DNA of 64,000 nt from Hirundichthys speculiger (Eukaryota > Chordata > Actinopteri > Beloniformes > Exocoetidae): NCBI GenBank assembly GCA_018398805.1, contig JAGFBZ010001895.1, positions 1,175,001-1,239,000 of the forward strand. Reading direction: 5' to 3'. Of the stretch, positions 1 to 12,506 are shown piece by piece. A program made the translations under genes and the position numbers. The first letter of the stretch is position 1; every line of letters starts with the position of its first letter. Below the pieces are notes generated by a model, which saw only the letters and a list, made by a program, of their open reading frames with translations, made no database searches and was not told the origin of the DNA.

Positions 1-3000
1 AACTGAGTATCTGTACTGAACTGGATGCCCTGGTTTGGTGTCCAGCTCAGGGCTTCCACTGCCAAAAACAACAAAACAACCACAACAAAGAAAAATAAAT
101 GCAAACTTCATGTTAACCTGTGTCAGGTGGTTTCTTTTATATCATTAGCAGTCATGCAAACCGAGAAATGTAGAACTTTTATTTTCATATCAATGTTTAT
201 TAGGTGTATGACTTTTCTGTCACTGATAAAGATAGAAGCTACTGCTATGTTCAAATGACAGATGTGATATGGCTGACTAGGACAAAAGAAAAAAAAAATG
301 ACCTCACATCTTTTCCGAAACACATTTTCCTGACTTTGAGAGAAAACACTGTGAGGTAAGGAAAGACTTCGGAAAAACAATCACAGTACAAAAACAATCT
401 GACCGCAGTCATGTTAGACTTTGATGTGGGTGAAACTACGACTGTTCAAAAGAAGGACTATGACGTTAGTTCACCCCATGTGTTCTTATATCACTGTTTC
501 ACGCAGGCTGTATAAATGTGGGGAACCTGGTGAGGGCTGATAATGTAAAGCCATAAAAAGCAAAGACAAAGTCATAAAAGTGGAATGTATTATCACCGTT
601 TGCTCACCCTCACATCTATCTATGGCAGTGGTATGGCAATGGAAATAATTCACAGCTGCTAAGGCTTATGATGTACTGGAACTTTAAGTACAAAGCTTAG
701 CTTTAATCTTGATTTCTCCACGTTTACCATGGTATAAGTCAAGCAGCCGTGGCCACCCATACTCATTCACTTCACCAAAGTTCTCTGTTGTGCTGCTACC
801 CCTCCCATCCACAACCACTTTCCACTGGTACAGAACGTACCAAGCCAGTGGGCTGGAGGCGGCTTTACGTGATGACTCATACAGGGGTTTCAAAGGCTAC
901 TATTCAAAACAACCAAGATGGTTGCAGAATTAGCTAATAATGCCTTGAATGAACAGGTTTTTACTGAGTCTTTCACTGGTATTCCTACTCCACTACATGC
1001 CAGTTTGAATGTCTTTGCTTGATATTAGCCCTTGTTTCTTTGATTGGTTTTATGCCTATCCAATGAGGGCCCAGAGACAACGTCCTCTGTGTTTCTTGAT
1101 ATTGTGATCTGGAATTCAAAGTCAAATCCAAATGAACCGGACAAATTCATTAGTATTAAAGAGTGAAGAATTAAGACAGCTCTCTGAATGACCAGTGCAG
1201 AAGAGTAAATTCCCAGGAAACATCGTGCTTTAAACTGGTCTTTTACATCAGTTCTGGTGTTTCCCAAACATGCTGCGAGGAAGATTTGAAGGTCTCAAAG
1301 CTTGAATCACAATAGAGATAATAATGATTGCTGGCTTGCATGATGATTGTATCTCATATTTCGTTGTGTTATGTAAACCTTTAAGCACAGAGTTGCCATT
1401 GTGAGATTTTAATCTTAATGGTGCCAGTACAGCACATTTACTGCTACCATAATGCCAGGAAGAAGACATCTTTTTGCTGTGTCTGTGTGAATAAGAGGAT
1501 ACATGTTTCCTGCCAGTGAAGAGTAGTTGTCTTATTTCCTGTGTGGATGTTTCAGACTTTACTGCACAAACATTTATATTGGCCCCAGAGCTGATTTTCA
1601 CCACAAAAAGCTAAGACATACCAGTCGTTGTTTCCTCAGCTGGTGGGTAACCTCGATTCCTCACGCATCTTTCCCTCTGCCATCTATTTCCTCCTGTATG
1701 CCTCCTACTGGCTTGTCGTTCACTTCTGGAAGGGGCAGTTAGCTGAACTGAGTCTGGTACTAATTCTTCAGTGAGAACTCAAATCAATCCAAAATCAGTC
1801 TCAAACTAAATCCAGATAGGCTATAAAAGGAGGATAAGGAAACACATTTTTATCTAATGAACTTTTTTATGTTCTCTTCTTGTTGGATTTAGGATAGGTT
1901 ACGCTCCAGCAGGCCCACACAACTTTACTCAAGTTAAGAGTGGTCATGAAAGTTCATGGAAACTCGCAGTTGGAGTTTAAAATACTTATATTTTCACTGC
2001 CATGTGTAATTGGTGTTGTTCCTTCATTTAGGCACAATATAGTCACAAGTCTCATTGGCTCCAGGTTGTTAAAATACTACTTTGCAGATAAGAATGCTGA
2101 AGTAATGTCACCAAATAATTTCTCCATTACAGATAAGTCGTAGAAACTCCATTTTCCCCATCTGTCCACTCCAAAACATGTTTTAAGGTTTTAGGGTGGT
2201 GCTCACACAGCCAAAATTTTGGAGACCTTTTTTTTGTAACGTTCCAGCTGCTGCTGCTTTCTTGTTAATTAATTCACTGACAATAAAAACTGAAGTGAAA
2301 AAATAAGATTTTCCTAGTCCAGATATGAAACACTGGACAAAGTACTGGTAGAGGCATTCTTAGCTGTTTTTTTATTTATTAAATGAACTGCGTAAATGAG
2401 AATTTGGTGTTGAATACAAAGGAAAAAATGAAAAGGAAAATAGTTTTGATTTTCCAGCCCTGAGGTACACTGAATGCAGTGTGTTGTGGGTAGAGATCAC
2501 AGTTGTAGATTAAAAAAAAAGGGGATGCCAAATAATTCTACTCCTAAGATGGGTCTGTGATGTAAATGTGCAAATCTGCAAATCTGAATGGTTCATGGAG
2601 AGACAAAAGCCTAAGTGGACCCAAACAAAGTGCAACCATCCATCCTGCACCCTACCAGCTCAGCCCCACTACCCTGTTTGTGAGGATATGAGTCGTGGGT
2701 TGATCCAGGCCACCTTGAACCAACATTACTCAGACGCAATTGTGCATCACATATTTTTGTATTTATGGAATGGAAATTCTTCCTATTAGCATATGCTATT
2801 TCATGTTCAGATGGCAATTTTATTTCTGTGTATGTGCAGCCGATCACTCAGGAAACACAGTATTGTCAGTACTTGTAAAGGAATGGGTAATGTTCAGCTC
2901 CTTCCTCTGTCTCTATCTCTCTTCAAAGTTGGACCCAGCTCAGCACAGAGGTCCAAGAGGACAGCTCTTGGAGATCTAAAACAGCTGTCATATTCATGAA

Positions 3001-4440
3001 CTAAAAAAAAAAAATGAAACGAAAAACGCGTTCCCTGATTCTGCCAAAGCAGCCAGCGTCATAGGCTATGGGTTGAAGCATTTTATGCATTTTATATGAT
3101 CTGAATAATTGGTTTATTGAGAAATTGCTACTATAAGGCTCATTTAGTGGTTGAAAATTTAGGATGTCTTATATATTGTCAATTAATTGCTGTGTATTTT
3201 GCGAAATCACAATTCAAACTCTGAGAACCAAAGCCTTGAATCAGAGAAGTAAAACTCAGAATCTCCCAGTCTAATTTTGTAAGCCAGGGTGCAATAATCT
3301 TTCTCTGTAACACTTTTCCTCACTTTTCTCACCATCAGTTGTGCTTTTTTTCTGTTCTTACTTTCAGTTCTAAAATGAGCTTCACTGATAATCGTGATCC
3401 CCTTTGATTTGATTTCTTGATTCCAGATTCTGATTTGTCCTTCTTCTGATTCAGGGATTTAGTTCTCAGATTTGAGATTTTTATTCTAAATCCACATGGT
3501 GCTGAATTGATGCTTTCATGTGTGGTGGGATGCAGGTACTTGAGGAAATTATTCCTAATGTTTGGAACTACACTGCAACGAAGAAAACCCAAAGAAAAGT
3601 ACGTAATTCGACCACGAAATGCTTCACACATTTCTCATGTTCATTTCCCTTTTAGTACATCTGAACGTTAAGGTGGAAAAGGACACAACTTTTTTGTGTG
3701 TTTAGTCCGTGAGGCCCCTGGTGTTTTGGGGGCTTACGGCACTGTACATTTCTAAGTAGTCGAGTACTCTCAGTGTGTTGCTGCTACACATGTTTCTCAA
3801 GTCAGTTTCATCTCACAGCGGTTATGCATTACTGCACAGTTTGCCTGTCGTCTAAATTAGGAGGAAGACATTTCTCTACACTGTTTGAATTATTTAGGAC
3901 ATCTAGCCAAGAGTATCACATGCCAGCCAAGAACATATCAAACAATAACAGTGTCAGTCTTGGTAATATGAGACTGAATATCCCTGATTAAAAGCGTCAG
4001 TGTGTCGACCTCAACTAAATTAACAGCACTTCTGCTGCAAACATCCAGAAACTGCAGCTGCTACTTAGAAGGATATCTGCATTGAAGCCTGGCAAATAGC
4101 TTAAATGCTAACTTGTTGGTGGTATTTGGACCATATTCAGAGAGGATAATGGATGTGACAGTATTATAACGTTATTTCAACAAGATCTTTTTTGTTAAAA
4201 TTTTTATTTCTGTGAAACAGGGTGAACCACATTTAGGATAGCTGAATTTCTTTCCAACATAGACATGTAGTGGCTAAGCTAACTGTCACTGCTGTGTCAC
4301 TGTTATTCACTTTCTTACTGAAACAACTATTTTATAACAAGCTTATCCTCAGTAATGCACTTTGGTATGGAGCACACGTGCATTTGAAAATCTGCCATCT
4401 GGGTGTGAAGTAATTTCTACGGTAGAGTGATTGCAAAAAT
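1..4440. other. Intergenic, no gene recognised
   Basis: I see no coding exon or RNA gene here. The short open frames are unrelated to known families, have no splice-site support and sit in AT-rich sequence. Composition is ordinary fish non-coding DNA with short A and T runs. It lies 3' of netrin-1, whose last exon ends at 25606. Confidence 0.6.
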
Positions 4441-4790
4441 TGTCGCTTGACAATAAAAAACTTCCTGGTTCAAACATCGGCTGGGGCATTGCTTCGTGGA
4501 GTTTGCACAGAAAGGCTGTCCCCACCAGAAAAGCCATCTCCCCAAGTTCATTAGGGCTTTTTCTGGGTACTGTTATCTCTCTCTCTCTAAGTTTCTTTGG
4601 GTTCTTCCTTCGGCCTAAAAACACGCGTTTGGTTGGGATTTCTAAACCTTCCGTTGAAGTGACCATGACTGCTAACTTGTCCGGGGTGCGCCCCACCTCT
4701 TGTCCCGTGACAGCTGGGATAGGCTCCAGCCCCGCTACGACCCTGAACGGGACAAAGCTGGAATAGAAAATGGGCGGACGGTTAGCAGAG
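4441..4790 (+). mobile_element. tRNA-derived SINE copy (degenerate, plus orientation)
   Basis: A B-box-like GGTTCAAAC lies near 4470. It is followed by the body shared with the copies at 7861 and 53180: GGAGTTTGCACAGAAAGGC, then a 'ctgggtact' block and a 'cctaaaaacacg' block. The 3' end reads GCTGGGATAGGCTCCAGCCC, then a 'gaccctgaacggga' tail. This is a dispersed teleost repeat, here in the opposite orientation to the other two copies. An open frame of about 149 codons on the minus strand across it is a by-product of the repeat. Family membership is from memory of the consensus; the shared order of blocks within this window is direct evidence. Confidence 0.65.
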
Positions 4791-6344
4791 CCATGCAATT
4801 AATCGCGTGTCACAGTGAGTAAGCAAAGTAATTTGCTTATTCTTCCTGGAGCCTGCTTGGAAAAAGAGTACGGTGGTTTCTTTTTAGCTACGTGAAATAA
4901 GTCCCCGGGGCTTAAAGTACAAGTACTTTTAATGAAATGTTTCCAAAATTATAGAAATTTTGAGATCAATGTGCTTTTTTTTTTTTTTATAAGGAAACAC
5001 TTGGACTAGTCCAATGCCCTTTTTCCATAAAAGCAAAATAAGTGAATCTCACCCTCATCCGTGCATGCCTACCTCTAGTTATGGCCAAGAATTTAGCTAA
5101 GAGGCATTTTAGAGATGAGGAAGCCACTGGTGAGAACAATGGTCTGAGCGTAAGACTTTGAAGTTTTTGCATGCTTTGGAAACAGGTCAAAGAATCACCT
5201 GCCATAAAGAGGTGTGCGTAAGCACTGAGCTATTTGCTCTGGTGCCTGCGTGGTTATGGTTCCCCTGGGAGGGTTGGCCCAGGCCCCTGTGAGATCACAT
5301 CAGTGCGGATCAGGCATGAGTCCACCCGGAGGTGGAACTAATGAGTCCATGTGTTCACAGACACTTCTGAAGAGCCAGATGCTGGGAAGAGAGATGCCCA
5401 TTGAGTTTTTCACAGCATCTCCCCTGGAGAGAAGAGAGGGGAACCCGGTCAAGCTTCATACGCATGCTGGACATGGAAATCGGTATATCCAGATACACAT
5501 ACCACCGTCGTCTTTGAATAGACATGTACGTTGTCTATGACAGACACACACGTGGAGCTTTAGGTTGTTGAGTGTACATGCCGACTGTTTCCACTTTTAC
5601 CCTCACCGATGCCGCACGCAAGGTGAAACAATGTCATAAAAAGGATTCAGAGCTGACGTCTATCTATTCCATATGATCTGCCTGCTCCAGTAAAAGTCAC
5701 GTATGCGCTCTGGTGCCTTGGTTTACCATACTGATGCAGTCTCGAGCCCTCTGATCTGACGTCTCAATCAAAGTTGTTAAATGATTACCGTCCTTCAATG
5801 TGTTTCAGGTGTTGCACCAGTGATCCTGACCCCCCCCCAGTTCCCCTCCACTCACTCCTTTCAGGAGTTTTGTCCCTACGGATGCCAAGGACTGGACCTG
5901 GTTTTGACTTCAACATCTCCTCCAGTCCATCTCTGAGTGATCAGCCATCATGTCATCTCTCCACTCTGGTGAAACTTCCACAGCAAGTATGAATCATTGA
6001 CGTGGATTTATAAAGCATGATTTTACAGCAGGATACTGGATTTAGAGGAAATAGGTGAAAGCTGTAGGTGATTTTCATAGCTTACAGTTTTTGCGTGCAC
6101 TCATGTTTTGAGTTTAGCCTTTCCTTATCACTTTTTTTCAGTTACTGATATGGGAATTTCTATTATAATCTATTTCTATTCCATTTTAATCAAATTAAAG
6201 AATCAGTGTGATCGCTTGGTTTCCTTAACTAAGATATTTTTGGAAGTTGACCTTGTACACCCCCAATCTCAAAACAGCTCGGAGCCTGTGTAAAATGTAA
6301 GTTAAAAACAGAATGCTATGATTTTGAAAGCAAGTGATTTTCCA
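4791..6344. other. Intergenic, no gene recognised
   Basis: No repeat or gene is identified with confidence. A GC-richer piece at about 5230-5500 and a proline-rich open stretch at 5774-5992 are unexplained. The latter starts near a TTTCAG-type acceptor and ends by an AAGTATGA-type donor but matches nothing I know. Confidence 0.45.
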
Positions 6345-7285
6345 GTTGGTGAAAGGTCTGGGCCGCAGGCCTAACCTGCAGCCAGCAGGTTAGTGTTGTC
6401 TTGCTGAAAGGTGCAGGACCTTCTGTGAAAACAACCTTGTCTGGGTGGGAGCATATGTTGCTCTATAACCTGCATATACCTTTCAGTAGTGATGTTTCCT
6501 TTCCAGATGTGCAAGCTGCCCATCCCACAGGCACCAACGCAGCCCCACGTCATCAGAGATGCAGGCCTTTAAAATGAACACTGATAGGAAGCTGGATGAG
6601 TGAGTCTGGAGGATGAAGCATCCATGGTTTTCCCCCTGAAGCAGAAAACCATACAGGTATTTTTTTTGTATGCTGTTTTTGCCATTTTTTATGTCCTACA
6701 TACTATGTATTATATTTGGCAATATCAGTATGCAATAGTAATACAGTAAAAGGTTGGGACAATAGCTCTTTATTTTAATGTGGTGCTGTCTAAAGATCAC
6801 AGGTATCCAACGTATTTGATGGATCATTTTGATTTATTATCATTATGTACCCTAGTTGATGATATTTTCAAAGTGTTCACAGTTTTACTCAGCAATATCC
6901 TGAAATTGTTCCTAAACTGTTTCACTATTTGTTGATGTTTCTTTTGCAGATTAGTGAACTCCTGGATATCTTTACTGAGAAGAGAATCTGTCTCTCTTAA
7001 GCTGTTCTCTTTACCGACCTGTTGCCAGTTAACCTAATAACCTTGCAGCTGTAGATGTTCCTCCAGGTTTCGTTTTAGTACCACTCACTTTTCCAGCCTT
7101 TTAATGCCGTTCAGATGCGCTGCCATTAAATTCAAAATGATTTAGTGTTATTCAGGAACTGGCAAAACGTGATATGTTTTCTATGTGAGAATCATATATG
7201 CACTCATGAGATTTGCAAATCATTGTGTTCTGTTTTTATTTACATTTTACACAGTATTCCAACTTTTTTTTGGAAATCAGTTTGT
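6345..7285 (-). mobile_element. Degenerate Tc1/mariner-type transposon
   Basis: On the minus strand, 6371-6553 still encodes a piece of a DDE transposase. The flank towards 7285 matches a very common fish repeat whose end reads, on the plus strand, 'gatttgcaaatcattgtgtt', then a 'ttttatttacattttacaca' block and a 'ccaactttttttt' terminus. A related fragment lies at 11215-11445. The element has many substitutions and no full-length frame, so it is long dead. The boundary near 6345 is approximate. Confidence 0.6.
6371..6553 (-). pseudogene. Tc1-like transposase fragment
   Basis: A 60-codon remnant of the catalytic (DDE) domain. Residues read WGCVGACGMGSLHIWKG near the start and CTFQQDNTN near the end. 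They match the W-G-C/M-G...G-x-L block and the F-Q-Q-D-N catalytic block of Tc1-family transposases. The usual residues after QDN (K/P-H) are lost and a stop follows soon after. The enzyme would cut and paste the element; this copy cannot encode a functional one. Confidence 0.7.
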
Positions 7286-7808
7286 ATGAATACATTTATA
7301 ATGAATGGGACAGAATCATAATTCAACCAGAATAAATTGAATCATAGAAAACTGGCTTTAGTTGGGATGTAACTGAGTTCTTCTAGGAATGAATTGTATT
7401 CACTGGGACTCTTTTACTTTCCCTCAATGTGCCCTGAGATGACCTTTCTGACAAATGTTTTGCAATACACTATCTAGTAAATGTTTCTCATTTTGCACAA
7501 GCTGCAGTCTCAGCTGGCGATGCTGTGAGAAAGCGCCATGTGAAACTGAAGGGGAACATGTCTGTCACCAAACCTCGTCAGCTCCAAACAGGAAGACTGG
7601 CACAGTCCAAGGCACAGAGATAATGTGACACCACCCTCTTCCTTTCCTCTGTATGACATCCTTGAGCTCCATCTGGATCAAACCACAGATGGCTCACACG
7701 CTTCCTATCCACACCCCAGAGTGCGGCTGTTTGGTGGCCGTGCCGTTGCCAAGGAGGTTAGCTCAAGTCGTCCTCTGAGAAAAAGTGAGCTAAATTATTA
7801 AATGCAGA

Positions 7809-7828
7809 ATATATATATATATATATAA
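7809..7828. repeat. (AT)n microsatellite
   Basis: A short AT dinucleotide run of about 9 units, followed by a degenerate GATATA stretch up to 7860, just before a SINE. Confidence 0.85.
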
Positions 7829-7860
7829 TGGAGATATTGGAGATATAGATAGATATAGAT

Positions 7861-8205
7861 ACCCGCTGCTATACCCGCTTAATCCTCTGCAGGGTCACGG
7901 GGATCTACAGGAGTCTATCCCATCTCTCTTCGGGCGAAAGGCAGGGGTACAACCTGGACAGGTGACTAGTCCATCGCAGGGCCACACATAGACGAACAAC
8001 CATGCACACTTACACTCACTGCTACATTCACTTACACTCACTGCCATTTAGAACCACCAATTAACCTAACATGCATGTCTTTGGACTGTGGAAGGGAGCC
8101 AGAGTACCCAGAGGAAACCCACGCAAGCAAGGGGAGAACATGCAAACTCCACACAGAAAGGCCCCTGCTGAGGTTCGAACCAGGAACCTTCTTGCTGTGA
8201 GGGAA
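7861..8205 (-). mobile_element. tRNA-derived SINE, minus orientation
   Basis: Read on the minus strand, it begins near a B-box-like GGTTCGAACCTCAGCAGG (8170-8187). It continues through the 'cctttctgtgtggagtttgc' body and the 'cagtccaaagacatgcatgt' block, and ends 'gggataga...cccgtgaccctgcagaggattaagcgg' (blocks, not continuous). The plus-strand block order is the exact reverse of the copy at 4441. The 5' tRNA A-box half is missing, so it is 5'-truncated, as is usual after target-primed insertion. It abuts a hAT-derived fragment at 8216. Confidence 0.75.
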
Positions 8206-8215
8206 CACAGCAAGA

Positions 8216-8540
8216 AGTCGATTAAGTTTTTTAATTGCGATTAATCAAAAGATTTTCATAGTTAACTCAAAATTGCACAAATAATTTTTTTAATGTTCCG
8301 TTTATCCATCCATCCATTATCTATTTCTATTTTGTCCTATACAGGGTCATGGGGATCTGGTTTTTTTTTTTTTTTTTTTTTGCCTTTGGTTTGAAAACCG
8401 GAAGTCCACCAATGCTGCCGTACTTTTTGGGGGTTTAATTCATCAGCTTCTTAGTGATTTTGTCGGGGCTGCTGCTTGACTGCAGTAATTTGCTGACGGT
8501 CCCTAAGCTCCACGGCAGCAGCAAGGTACTCAGAAGGACA
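8216..8540. mobile_element. hAT-type non-autonomous fragment (partner of 30080-30838)
   Basis: Collinear with 30105-30450: both carry a TTAATTGCGATTAATC-like subterminal block, a CATCCATCCAT run, a 'acagggtca.ggggatctg' piece, then 'aagtccaccaatgctgc', 'taattcatcagcttcttagt', 'cagtaatttgctgacggtcc' and 'ggtactcagaaggacattca'. This copy lacks the TIR ends. Its left side is joined to a SINE and its right side runs into a TA microsatellite. Confidence 0.75.
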
Positions 8541-8559
8541 TTCAGCCCTGTTCCTGAGA

Positions 8560-8562
<3 letters not shown>

Positions 8563-8618
<56 letters not shown>
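8563..8618. repeat. (TA)n microsatellite
   Basis: Uninterrupted TA dinucleotides, about 28 units, at the right edge of the hAT-derived fragment. The YIYIYI open frames on the minus strand are artefacts of it. Confidence 0.95.
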
Positions 8619-8621
<3 letters not shown>

Positions 8622-9369
8622 CCTGAGAACTGATGAAATACAGGTGATTTGGAGGACATATGGAAACTTTCGTTAAGATGCTAAGAGATTCACACCTCCT
8701 CCTGAGAGATGCACAAACATTGAGATGCACTGACACACGCTGGTAATGAGTTCGTGCCATTAGAAGCGCTCGCTTCATCAGCGCTCCTCCGCGACACACA
8801 GTAAAGGCTCAGCTGTTAAATTAGTTCGACTGTGGAGTGCTTGTTTTCTCAAGCAAAACAAATTCAGGACCTGTTGGTTTACAGGCGTGGCGAGTTGTCT
8901 TGTGTTTGCACATAAAAATCTTGCATTAGTCATGACTGTCCTGTGCTGCTGCATCTCATAATCATGGGATGTTTTTAGCTGGAAAGTTTTACAGCCTCCA
9001 TCTTCTTATACAGGTGAGCTACATTTTTTTGTTTTCTTGCTTCCTGTTTAAAAACACATTAACTGAGTTTTAACATTCCCAGAGATGTTTTTGATTTCTG
9101 AGATTTTGCCAGTTGATTCAGATTTCCATGATAAACTCGTCCCTCCCAACTGGTTATGCCCCTGGATTGTTTAAACTGGCCTGTTTATGAGAAACCTTCC
9201 TTCGAACACTCTTTTTATTTGTGGATTAACAACCCATCATATCAAATATTTTAAAAATTTCTGTGAAAGCGCCTGTTAGTGATGAGAAAGACATATTTAA
9301 CCAAATCAGACTTTTGGCTCAAACAGCCATGCCAGTAACATTCTCATTTACTTAGATTGTTGAGAAAAT

Positions 9370-10930
9370 GACTTTTTAGCTTTTGCAGCACCTCTGCAGC
9401 ACTTGATGCTGTTGATCATGTTGTTCCTTTTGAAGAGTGCATCAGAATTTCTGGTGTAGCATTAGGATTCTCCTCCTGGCTTGGTTTTTTCTTTTTCCCC
9501 TTCTCTCTCTTCTCTCCCTCTCTTAGAGTATTGTGAAGATGGTTGAGGTGAACTCCTCAGCTAATTGGAGGTGGGACCTGGCACACCTGTTTCTCATCTA
9601 CTCATCACCCTGCAGTGCATAAAGACCTGTCTGCCAGTCATGCAGCGTCAGTTCATCTCTGGTAATATGCTGTGCCATGCCATGCCATGCCATGCCATGC
9701 CATGCCATGCCATGCCATGCCATGCCATGCCATGCCATGCCATGCCATGCCATGCCATGCCATGCCATGCCATGCCATGCCTAGACTAGACTAGACTAGA
9801 CCAAAGAACCTGAGATTTTAATTCTGTTTTGTTACCAGTGATAACCTTTGTCTTCTATTGTGAACCAGGTACCAGGTCTCTTCCCTCTGTGTGACCCCTC
9901 CTCTTGGAATACCACCCCCACCAACCTCAGAGACCACCTGCATATTACAGTAAACTATTAAACTGTCACCTCTGTCTTCCAAAAACCCTTTCAGTGTAGC
10001 ACTGAAATGGTTTGCTTATTACCTGTTTAACCTGAAGTTGGGTTTTTTTCTACAAATTGTAACCAATTCTTCATCTTCCCGCCTGTCTCTGTGCTGTGGG
10101 ACACCTCATGGATCCATTCTTGGACCTCTTTTACTTCTGTTATAAATGTTCTCTTTAGAGATCCTGATCCAAAAGTTCAGCTCTGTTTTATGCTAATCAT
10201 ACACATTTCTTGTCAGTTGAACCCAAATCACTACGGCTGAGATTAAACCCAAGTTTTTTGTTCTTAATTACATTTCAAGCTCTTTGGCTCCTTAGCTGAT
10301 AATCCTAAATAATGTTCTGAGTTGAATGAAAACTCAAATATAAGTTTTTTTATTCATTTCCCCTATTTTCACCACGTAAGTATAAATAAAATATGTTGTA
10401 AAAAGAAAGAAAATTCCCTCTGTTTCACTGTAATTAGAAATGGCAATTTCTGCTTTTGTGCCCTTAGTCTTGGACTGTAACTTTATCCCTCTCCAAACTG
10501 AGACTACTACCTGTTGATCCAGCAACCCTCAGGTAGCACTGCTTCACAAACTCAATAATCACTTCAGTTCCTCCTCCTCAAGCATAATCGTTGAATATTT
10601 GGACACAAGAATACGTCAGTGAACATTTAAGGTCTATTCCTCCCAGACCCCTCAGGTGTTCTGATCAGCAGCTCGTAACTGAGAACATAAAGAGACCGTA
10701 CGTTTTCTGTCCTGCAGGGTCCACGAATGTGAAAGTGTCTTCCTCCGAGAGACAAACTCTTTTAGCTGCTTCAATCACAGCTGAAGAACCGTCCGTTGTT
10801 GTAGTGGTTTTGTGGTTGACTTCCCTGTTTCAAGACTGGACTTTATGACATTTTAAATGTTGTCTTAACTTGTTTTGTTTTGCCTGTAGTTTTATCAAAA
10901 GCACTTTGCAACCCAGGTTTTTGAAATATG
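9370..10930 (+). mobile_element. Decayed LINE (L2-like) reverse transcriptase remnant
   Basis: Three blocks in order resemble a non-LTR reverse transcriptase. About 9395-9490 reads SAALDAVDHV...RISGVALGFSSWL, like the common S-A-A-F-D-T-V-D-H ... G-I-S-G-x-x-L-x-W-F-x-S-Y-L motif. About 10095-10145 reads CGTPHGSILGPLLLLL, like G-V-P-Q-G-S-I-L-G-P-L-L-F. About 10186-10225 reads FYANHTHFL, a decayed Y-A-D-D-T-Q catalytic motif with both Asp lost. Further on, 'tttatcaaaagcactttg' near 10890 resembles the 3' end of fish L2-type elements. Frameshifts, stops and a microsatellite at 9674 interrupt it. Clade assignment is an inference. Confidence 0.6.
9674..9801. repeat. Compound pentanucleotide array (CATGC)n then (CTAGA)n
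   Basis: About 21 uninterrupted copies of CATGC (9676-9780) pass directly into four copies of CTAGA (9781-9801). The array interrupts the LINE remnant. No variant units occur in the CATGC part, so it is likely young or actively slipping. It creates a spurious Met-Pro-Cys-His-Ala repeat frame. Confidence 0.95.
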
Positions 10931-11214
10931 CTTAGAAATCAAGGAGTGGCTGAACTTCAGTGTATAAAAGGGTTTGTATGTTGCCAAAAATGACAAATAT
11001 GACAACAGCGCATTAGAGAGCCATCATTCCCCAGTAGCTGTTATATTCACATGAGCAATGGATTAAACCCAACAGAGAACGGTGGAAAACTGTGAAATGA
11101 AAAATGAAACAACCCCGTACAGTTGCATACCTTAACACGTGTTTGCAGGAGGAGAGATAAAATAAAACCAGAAACGCTTCATCGCTTTGGTATCCACAAC
11201 ACTAAAAACATCTT

Positions 11215-11445
11215 CTTAGTGCTGCGAGAAGGAATGGAAACATTACAAAGTGGAAAAAATCTTTACTGCCCCAACTTGTTTCTGAAATGTTTTCCAGGCC
11301 TGAAATGCAAAAATAGATATATATTAGTGACTGAAACGAAGCTGAAAGTTCACTCTGTCCGCAGTGGAATAAGTATCAAAGTTACTGGAAGAAACACTTT
11401 CTTTTTCTATTTACATCTTCCATGTTGTTCCAACTTTTTTGTTAT
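11215..11445. repeat. Fragment of the dispersed repeat family also seen at 6345-7285
   Basis: Blocks 'ctttactgccccaacttgtt', 'ccaggcctgaaatgcaaaaa' and 'tttctatttacatcttccat' followed by 'gttccaactttttt' match the end region of a common teleost Tc1-type repeat as I remember it. Degenerate; no coding capacity. From 11446 to 12394 I see no gene or clear repeat. Confidence 0.45.
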
Positions 11446-12394
11446 CTGGTGCTGTAGTTTAAGAGCAAGAAAGCCAAGGTCGCCATCCTGAAGGTGAACG
11501 TGTGTGGTGGAGTGTGTGATCGCAGAATGTGCAGGTTTCTGTAAATGGATTTCCTCCAGGCGGGCGGTCTGACCCAGGTCACCCTCCTGTGACCCCGCAG
11601 ATGATTACTGTGACAGAAACCTGTTTGATCCCAGTGGTGATGCTGCGCTTTTGATGGCTGCTCCGCTTTGATGCCGGGATAAGATTGAATCCCACCACCC
11701 TCTGAGATACGCACACAGGTAGACATTCACTCTCAGACATCCACACAGGTGACCTAAAAGGCCCCATCAGGCTTCATTTCTAAAGCTGCTCTTTCCTTCT
11801 TGTCTCTTTGAGTCTGAGCACTGATATTTGTCATGCTGCCTGACATCCTGCAACCACTGTTTAATACCTCGGAGGAAGAATTTGTGCTGTAACCTCTAAA
11901 TCACAGAAATATTTCATTGTCTGCATCTACCTTTTTATTCCTGCTGTCACAGATTCAGACAATGGGTTTTTGTTCTCATTAGAAATACTGAAGACTTGCG
12001 TCCTTGCAATAAAACATGTTTTTATGCAACTGTTGTTTTCGAACCGTTTGATGTCCCCCTGCATTAATCCGAGCGAGCGAGGAGCCTGATTTACAAGCAT
12101 CGCAGGACCACTTCTCTTTTTACTCTGCTTTTTATGTCAGGTTCAGTAGGATGGAACAACATAGTGACTAATGGCTAAAGCAGACAAAAACCTTTTAAAG
12201 ACACTGCTTATTTAAAAAAAAGGTTTATGAAGACACTGAATATGATTCATGGCTCATGTAAGAGTCTGACATTTTGGAAAATATGTTTATTTAGAATACT
12301 TTGCTATGTCTGTTCTTCAGTTAATAAAAATCTTACAAGAGCATTTCACTGTATAACGATCCTCTGATTATTTAAAAAAAATAAAATAAAAATT

Positions 12395-12474
12395 GGGCTG
12401 CCCCAGTAGCACAGTGGTTAGGGCAGGTAGCCCATGTACTGCATCTACCAGCTGCAGTCTTCCCCGTTCTCTCT

Positions 12475-12506
<32 letters not shown>

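Noticed and set aside
4349..4798. 149-codon minus-strand frame
   Set aside because: Lies on a SINE copy; same blocks occur elsewhere as non-coding repeat.
8165..8205. tRNA gene
   Set aside because: Only a B-box inside a SINE; no acceptor stem or anticodon arm.
9676..9780. CRISPR-like array
   Set aside because: Contiguous 5-bp units without spacers in a vertebrate genome.
9565..9789. Met-Pro-Cys-His-Ala repeat protein
   Set aside because: Translation of the CATGC microsatellite.
12395..12440. tRNA gene
   Set aside because: A-box of a SINE head; no cloverleaf can be formed with what follows.
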